A DNA stretch of 64,000 nt, taken from assembly GCF_002843305.1 (NCBI RefSeq), contig NZ_PGSG01000026.1, forward strand, positions 1 to 64,000, written 5' to 3'. Source of the stretch: Streptomyces barkulensis (lineage in GTDB: Bacteria; Actinomycetota; Actinomycetes; Streptomycetales; Streptomycetaceae). The position numbers and the translations under genes were made by a program. The notes beneath the pieces were generated by a model, which saw only the letters and a program-made list of their open reading frames with translations, had not been told where the DNA came from and did not search any database. Position 1 is the first letter of the stretch. Each line of letters opens with the position of its first letter. Shown piece by piece: positions 59,901 to 64,000 of the stretch.

Positions 59901-60000
59901 CGGCCTGTTCCTCGATGAGCGCGGTCACGGGCCGGTAGGGGCCGTGATCGACGCTGCCGCCGGCGGAAAGCCGGAGGTTGTCCGACGCGTCTGTCGACAT
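56911..60000 (-). CDS. NRPS-like adenylation-carrier-thioester reductase enzyme
   Basis: A 1029-residue A-T-R protein. The adenylation domain (~20-525) has YGVFTSGTTGAPKCALN, NGYGPSETAIG, RTGDLGWYDERG and the Lys of LTDNGKVDLRAL. The carrier Ser is in ARGGDSLSAM (~571). The reductase (~650-1029) has TVLVTGATGFVGARTVHRLV and the catalytic YSRSKWVAERM. A core-A4 FDSAIWQ with Asp suggests an alpha-amino-acid substrate (tentative by-eye code DSWDVGGIGK). It would load an amino acid and release an aldehyde or alcohol, like carboxylate reductases. AGGGAG precedes the ATG. Confidence 0.9.
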   Translation of the reverse strand: MSTDASDNLRLSAGGSVDHGPYRPVTALIEEQADRTPDRPALVWQGARKERVLTYAEFDALANGLAARLSAAGAGPGSVVPVVVGNSVELPLCMVALMKTGAAFALCDPVWPEERLRSVLGTLDAPLVLTSGPPVCAGRPAAVVRADGVTPSTERPGVLPGPGDIAYGVFTSGTTGAPKCALNLHGGLTNRFRFMTRRFRATGREVVLQNSRHTFDSAIWQLLWPLTTGGRTVVPEQGEFLDLERTVETIDRHRVTVTDFVPAILGMLVALLESDPAAVRRVSSLRHLVVGGEEIVPHAVHRLREMVPGLEIYNGYGPSETAIGMVFHRVRGDEGDHIPLGRPIDNCHALVVDDALRPLPAGATGEILVGGACVGAGYLGDPERTERAFMPNPFPSVPGERLYRTGDLGWYDERGLLRFAGRCDRQAKVDGVRIEPAEIETAAEGCRGVVQAKAMTVRRAGRTRLVVAAAAEPGTTPAALRAHLASVLPRIQVPRHCFVLQALPLTDNGKVDLRALRAIVEDKLESEARPAVRGPAGSQTPARRIAYVMGSVLGLPDFRAGDDFLARGGDSLSAMSATLRIREAVGTRVSLSDVYEHRTPERLAAALEGSGAHDGEEPGAPAGDEARSMERDARLPADLTRLARRAAGAAPAVPPRTVLVTGATGFVGARTVHRLVTSTGARAVCLVRARDDAHARERLARTLRSQGLWDADVAARVEARHGDLERPRFGWPRPRWESLTAECDAVLHIGGLVNFLLDYRSHRPANVAGTAEVLRFALSGRPKPLHHISTLGVLDRHAAGAAQPLGEDFDPCEAALPASGYSRSKWVAERMVLAARRLGAPVVVHRLGEVMPAADNGVPNPAALTHLLLSAFLQLGVRPDVPMVSDYTPVDETAARLVAALTEPPPGPPGRGVYHVFRPGGVDFAALDLAAPGAPGGARTLRTVPAQEFAAALREAADGDRDSAAAVLHALLTALPSAAPGGPPDFRHLLSDNPGLFTRDACAALDARHGLREGPLEAAVAAYRATLTS

Positions 60001-60055
60001 ATCTGTGCACTCCCTGCTGGTGACGGGACGGCGCGCTGAAGGGGAGCCGTGCGGG

Positions 60056-61168
60056 TCACGGACGGGGGGTCAGGTCCGGGACCAGGGGGGCGAGCGCGGG
60101 TGGCGGCCCGTTCCCCACGGCGAGGGCGGCGAGCAGGGCGCCCGCCGCGGGAGCTGTCTGGATTCCGTATCCGCCCAGCCCGGCGAGCCAGTGGAAGCCG
60201 GGTGTGCCGGGGTCCGGGCCGATGACGGGCACGTCGTCGCCGGGTGAGGTCCGCAGCCCGGCCCAGGCGTGTCTGACGTGCCGGAGGCGGAGGGCGGCCA
60301 CCGCCTCGAAGCGGTGGACGGCGACGGCCACGTCGAGGTCGTCGGGCCGTACGTCGCCGGGCGGGGCCGGTGCCGCGTCCACCGGGGACAGCAGCAGCCC
60401 GCCCGACTCCGGTCTGGCGTAGAAGGTGTCCGCCACATCGCAGACCATCGGCCAGCCGGAAGCGTCGAGACCGGGCGGCAGTTCGGCGACGGCCGCGGTG
60501 CGGCGGCGCGGCACCAGCCCGGCCGGCGCCGCGCCCGCCAGCCGGGCCACCTCGTCGGCCCAGGCCCCGGCGGCGTCGACCACGACCGCGGCGCAGAACT
60601 CCCCGATCGGGGTGGCCGCGTACCAGCGGCCGTGCCGCCGCCGAAGGGAGCGGACCCGGGCCCCGGTCGCGACGGTCCCGCCCGCCGCGCGCAGACCGCG
60701 CAGGAAGCCCTGGTGGACGGCGTCCACATCGATGTCGCACACCCCCGGCCGGTACAGGGCGCGGCCGAAGGAGTCCGGACGCAGCACCGGGCACAGCTCC
60801 AGGGCGCGGGGCCGGTCGATCTCGACGGCCGGTTCGGGAGCGTCGGCCCCTTCGGCCAGCGCCTGTTCGAACAGGCCGGGGCTCCCCGGGGTCTCCAGGG
60901 CCAGGACGCCGCGCGGGCGCAGCAGGGCGGTGGGGGAGAAGCCCTCGGGAGGATCGGTGTAGAAGGCGCGGCCGGCCGCGGTCAGGGCCCGCACCACCGG
61001 GCCGCCGTAGTACTCGGAGAACACCGCGGCGGACCGCCCGGTCGAGTGCGTGCCCGGGACACGTTCGGCCTCCAGCAGCGTCACCCGGCCGTGCCGGGCG
61101 AGGAACCAGCCGGCCGCGGCGCCCGCGATGCCGCCGCCGATCACCAGGAAGTCGTCCACGCCGCTCAC
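60056..61168 (-). CDS. DAO-type FAD-dependent oxidoreductase
   Basis: A 370-residue flavoenzyme of the D-amino-acid-oxidase/glycine-oxidase family. It opens VDDFLVIGGGIAGAAAGWFLARHG, continues ERVPGTHSTGRSAAVFSEYY, and ends GLGGYGIQTAPAAGALLAALAVG. It oxidises C-N bonds of amino acids or amines, giving imines or ketones. The start GTG overlaps the MFS stop as GTGA, so the two are coupled. In this cluster it could act on an amino-acid-derived intermediate. Confidence 0.87.
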   Translation of the reverse strand: MSGVDDFLVIGGGIAGAAAGWFLARHGRVTLLEAERVPGTHSTGRSAAVFSEYYGGPVVRALTAAGRAFYTDPPEGFSPTALLRPRGVLALETPGSPGLFEQALAEGADAPEPAVEIDRPRALELCPVLRPDSFGRALYRPGVCDIDVDAVHQGFLRGLRAAGGTVATGARVRSLRRRHGRWYAATPIGEFCAAVVVDAAGAWADEVARLAGAAPAGLVPRRRTAAVAELPPGLDASGWPMVCDVADTFYARPESGGLLLSPVDAAPAPPGDVRPDDLDVAVAVHRFEAVAALRLRHVRHAWAGLRTSPGDDVPVIGPDPGTPGFHWLAGLGGYGIQTAPAAGALLAALAVGNGPPPALAPLVPDLTPRP

Positions 61169-62721
61169 CCCTCGTCCGGTCCGGCTGTGTTCTCGGCGCC
61201 CTCGGCGTTCTTGGCGCCCTCGGCGTTCGAGGCGGTCGCGGTGTTCTTGGCGTTCGCGGTGTTCTTGGCGTTCGAGGTGTCCGGGGCCGGCTTCCCGGGC
61301 ACGGCGACGGCCGCCGGCAGCAGTGACAGCGCGGTGACCGCGGCCGCCGCGAGGAAGCCGTGGGAGATACCCGAGGACAGCGCCGCGCCCGAGCCCTCCG
61401 CTCCCGTGTGCCCGGCGGAGCCGGCCGCCGCCCAGACGACGGCGCCGAGTACGGCCAGTCCCGTCGCGCCGCCGATCTGCCGGGCCATGGTGAGCAGACC
61501 CGACGCGGCGCCGGAGTCCTCGTCGGCCACGTCCGCCAGGGCGGCCAGTGTCAGGGGGACGCCGGTGACGCCGAGCCCCGCGTAGACCAGCACGGTCGGC
61601 GCGAGCATCCCGGTGGCGTAGCCGCCGGACTCCCCGATGCGCGACAGCCACGCCATCCCGGCCGCGGAGGTCAGCAGACCGCAGCAGACCAGCGCACGGG
61701 CCCCCATCAGGGCCACCAGACGCGGGCCGACCCTGGCCCCGGCGACCAGCAGGCAGGTCAGCGGGAGGTAGACGACCGCGATCCGCAGCGGGCTGTATCC
61801 CCACACCCGGCTGAGGAAGAGGGTGAGGAAGAAGAAGACGCCGAACATGGCGGTGCTGGTCAGCGCCAGCACCGCGTAGACGCCGGCCCGCCGCCCGCCG
61901 GTCAACAGCCGCAGCGGGACCAGTGGCTGCGCCCCGCGCCGCTCGACCGCCACGAAGACCGCCAGCAGCACGGTCGCGGCGCCCAGCGCGGCGAGCACCT
62001 CCGGACGCGTCCGGCCGCCGTGCCCGGAGGAGGCGGAGACCAGCCCGTACACCAGCAGCAGCGCCGCCAGGGTGCCGGTGACGGCGCCGGATGCGTCGAA
62101 CACCCCGTGCCGCCGGGGCGTCTTGGGAAGCACCCGCCGGGTGACGGCCAGGAGTACCACCCCGATCGGCACGTTGACGAGCATCACCCAGCGCCAGGAG
62201 AGCCAGGCGGTGATCACACCGCCCGCCAGCAGGCCCAGGCCGCCGCCGGCCGTGGCGACGGCCGTGTACCAGCCGATCGCCCGGTCGCGCTCCGGTCCTT
62301 GACGAAACGTCACGGCGATCAGTGACAGCGCGGCGGGCGAGGCCGCGGCGGCGCCCGCGCCCTGCGTCGCGCGGCACACCACCAGCAGCCACGGCTGGGA
62401 GGCGAGTCCGCCCAGCAGCGAGGCGCAGGTGAACAGCGCCAGTCCGACCGCGAACATCCGCCGCCGGCCCAGGATGTCCCCGGCCCGCCCGCCCAGCATC
62501 AGCAGACCGCCGAAGGCGATGGAGTACGAGGCGACGACCCACTCCAGGCCCGCTCCGTCCAGCCCCAGGGAGCGCTGGATGCTCGGCAGCGCGACGTTGA
62601 CGATGGTGGCGTCCAGCAGGAACATCAGCTGCGCCGCGGAGATCACCGCCAGCGCGGCCGACCGCCGGCGCGGGGCCCGCCCGCGCTCCGGGGCCTCCGC
62701 CGCGGCCTGCGCCGCCGTCAT
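61165..62721 (-). CDS. DHA2 family MFS exporter
   Basis: A 518-residue transporter with about 14 hydrophobic segments. It opens with AVISAAQLMFLLDATIVNVALPSIQRSLG, followed by the motif A loop GGRAGDILGRRRMF and motif C GGGLGLLAGGVI. The C-terminal ~35 residues are a low-complexity Asn/Ala/Lys repeat (NAKNTANAKNT, then NAEGAKNAEGAENT) from short DNA repeats. Such pumps typically export pathway products. It overlaps the AMP-ligase stop by ATGA. Confidence 0.9.
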   Translation of the reverse strand: MTAAQAAAEAPERGRAPRRRSAALAVISAAQLMFLLDATIVNVALPSIQRSLGLDGAGLEWVVASYSIAFGGLLMLGGRAGDILGRRRMFAVGLALFTCASLLGGLASQPWLLVVCRATQGAGAAAASPAALSLIAVTFRQGPERDRAIGWYTAVATAGGGLGLLAGGVITAWLSWRWVMLVNVPIGVVLLAVTRRVLPKTPRRHGVFDASGAVTGTLAALLLVYGLVSASSGHGGRTRPEVLAALGAATVLLAVFVAVERRGAQPLVPLRLLTGGRRAGVYAVLALTSTAMFGVFFFLTLFLSRVWGYSPLRIAVVYLPLTCLLVAGARVGPRLVALMGARALVCCGLLTSAAGMAWLSRIGESGGYATGMLAPTVLVYAGLGVTGVPLTLAALADVADEDSGAASGLLTMARQIGGATGLAVLGAVVWAAAGSAGHTGAEGSGAALSSGISHGFLAAAAVTALSLLPAAVAVPGKPAPDTSNAKNTANAKNTATASNAEGAKNAEGAENTAGPDEG

Positions 62722-64000
62722 CGGCGCACGGCGCGTTCGTACTCGATCTCCAGACGGCGGCGCAGCGGATGGCGCAGGATCTTGCCCAGCGAGTTCCTGG
62801 GCAGCTCCCACACGAACTGCACCCGGTCCGGCCACAGGGCCCGGGCCACCTTCTCCTCGGCCAGCAGCGCGTGCAGCACCTGGAGGGTGGGCGGCTCATC
62901 GCCCGGCACCACCACGGCGCACACCAGTTCCGCGCCGGGCACCTTCGGGTCCGGGTAGCCCACCAGGGCGACCTCCTTCACCAGGGGGTGCCGCACCAGC
63001 ACGGACTCCACGTACAGCGTGGAGACCTTCATGCCGTTGGCCCGGGTGATCTGGTCGACGCTGCGGCCGGTGATGCGGATGCCGCCGCGCCCGTCGTCGC
63101 GGGCCAGGTCGGTGGTGTCGAACCAGCCCTCCTCGTCCAGGCACGCCTGGTAGACCTCGCGCTGGCCGAGGTAGCCCAGGCACTGGGACGCGCCGCGCAC
63201 CAGCAGCCGGCCGGTGTCGTCGCCGGGCCCGGCGTCGATGCGTATCTCCATCGAGGGCTCGGGGCGCCCGTCGCTGTGCGCCGCCCAGCCCTCCGGGTCG
63301 TCCGCGCGGGTCACGGTGACCGCGCCGTTCTCCGTCATGCCCCACAGGGCGCGCACCGGGACGTCGAAGACCTCCCGCATCTCGGCGATCAGCTGGGGAG
63401 CGATCGGCGCCGAGCCGGAGACGACCTGCACCACAGCGGAGGTGTCGCGCGGCTTCTCGCGCTGTGCCTCCAGCATCGACACCAGGAACGCCGGCGGCAC
63501 GTACGCCCAGGTGACGCGGTGCCCGGCCAGCAGGTCCAGCAGCAGCTCCATGTCGCGGCCCGCCTCCTGCATCACGCAGGTGGCGCGCAGCAGCAGCGGC
63601 ATGTAGCAGGCGTAGGTCAGCCCGGCCATGTGGGTGGCGTAGTTGGGGATGGAGATGACGTCGTCCGCGGTGAGCCGGTGCGGTACGCAGACCGCGAGCA
63701 CGGCCGCGTGGAGGGTGTTCTGACTGTGCACCACGCCCTTCATCCGGCCGGTGGTGCCGGAGGTGTACAGCAGCAGTGAGGGGTCGTCGGGCCCCAGCCG
63801 GTCGGCCTCCGCGACGGTGCGGCGCTCCTCCCAGGGCGTGCGGACGAAGAAGTCCTCGAAGTCGACCGCGCCGGTCGCGGCGGCGTCGCCGACGACCACC
63901 CGGTGCTTCAGGGAGGCGGGCGCGGCCTCGGCCAGGCGGGCGCCGTAGTCGGTCCCGTCGATGCGGTCGGCGGTCACGCAGACCTTCGCCTCGCTGCGGG
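62718..64000 (-). CDS. Acyl-CoA synthetase/AMP-dependent ligase, N-terminus outside window
   Basis: The visible 427 residues of an ANL enzyme. They include LLLYTSGTTGRMKGVVHSQNT (A3), RALWGMTENGAVTVT, GWFDTTDLARDDGRGGIRITGRSVDQI and the catalytic Lys of ELPRNSLGKILRHPL. It resembles medium-chain or aromatic acyl-CoA ligases. It is upstream in the operon, whose 5' part lies beyond the right edge. It likely activates a carboxylic acid building block, either as CoA ester or for transfer to the A-T-R partner. Confidence 0.88.
   Translation of the reverse strand, partial: RSEAKVCVTADRIDGTDYGARLAEAAPASLKHRVVVGDAAATGAVDFEDFFVRTPWEERRTVAEADRLGPDDPSLLLYTSGTTGRMKGVVHSQNTLHAAVLAVCVPHRLTADDVISIPNYATHMAGLTYACYMPLLLRATCVMQEAGRDMELLLDLLAGHRVTWAYVPPAFLVSMLEAQREKPRDTSAVVQVVSGSAPIAPQLIAEMREVFDVPVRALWGMTENGAVTVTRADDPEGWAAHSDGRPEPSMEIRIDAGPGDDTGRLLVRGASQCLGYLGQREVYQACLDEEGWFDTTDLARDDGRGGIRITGRSVDQITRANGMKVSTLYVESVLVRHPLVKEVALVGYPDPKVPGAELVCAVVVPGDEPPTLQVLHALLAEEKVARALWPDRVQFVWELPRNSLGKILRHPLRRRLEIEYERAVRR

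Overview
The window is a high-GC actinobacterial chromosome segment, almost certainly Streptomyces or a close relative. Supporting this are GTG/TTG starts, G-rich Shine-Dalgarno sites, a complete conservon (cvnABCD), a CebR-type operator, a group 1h (atmospheric-type) [NiFe] hydrogenase locus, a lasso-peptide cluster, and many small actinomycete DUF families. No rRNA, tRNA or CRISPR array was seen.

Layout. 1-2.2 kb: the 5' end of a TnpB-type transposase with its element end, a TIGR03086 protein, DUF6412, a truncated YidC-like gene, and a general-stress membrane protein. 2.3-6.3 kb: a sulfur-looking unit (LysR regulator, cysteine dioxygenase, YeiH-type exporter) and an FAD monooxygenase. 6.4-10.4 kb: the conservon. 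10.8-11.15 kb: an S4 RNA-binding protein. 11.3-15.1 kb: a GH6 endoglucanase behind a perfect CebR box, then a secreted GH3 enzyme carrying CBM2. 15.2-25 kb: mostly housekeeping or accessory genes (DUF2267, cupin, pseudouridine synthase, HAD phosphatase, polyprenyl synthase, acetoacetate-decarboxylase-like, P1 peptidase, two PP2C/SpoIIE phosphatases).

25.2-39.1 kb is a complete hydrogenase island. A leftward operon runs hhyS-hhyL-NifU-like-DUF5947-69 aa protein-DUF6084-378 aa protein-maturation protease-43 aa peptide. A divergent operon carries hypA-B-F-C-D-E, followed by an HPF/RaiA-type ribosome hibernation gene. The small subunit has Asp in place of one proximal-cluster Cys, as in actinobacterial-type high-affinity H2 uptake enzymes. 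HypB carries its His-rich stretch at the C-terminus.

40-43.7 kb: SRPBCC protein, a DeoR regulator divergent from an MFS pump, and small DUF proteins. 43.85-48.9 kb: a lasso-peptide cluster in the order precursor, synthetase, RRE, protease, ABC exporter. Its predicted core LAGRAAPDLLGGKNLL is lagmysin-like. 49-54 kb: small unlinked genes and a decayed tspO.

54.2 kb to the right edge is the most interesting region. It is a leftward biosynthetic operon containing an HK97-fold shell protein of the family 3 (natural-product) encapsulin type, a sulfotransferase, an aldo/keto reductase, an adenylation-carrier-reductase NRPS-like enzyme, a DAO-type FAD oxidase, an MFS exporter, and an acyl-AMP ligase that runs off the window. 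The set suggests a nanocompartment-associated pathway that activates and reduces an amino-acid-like substrate; the product is unknown.
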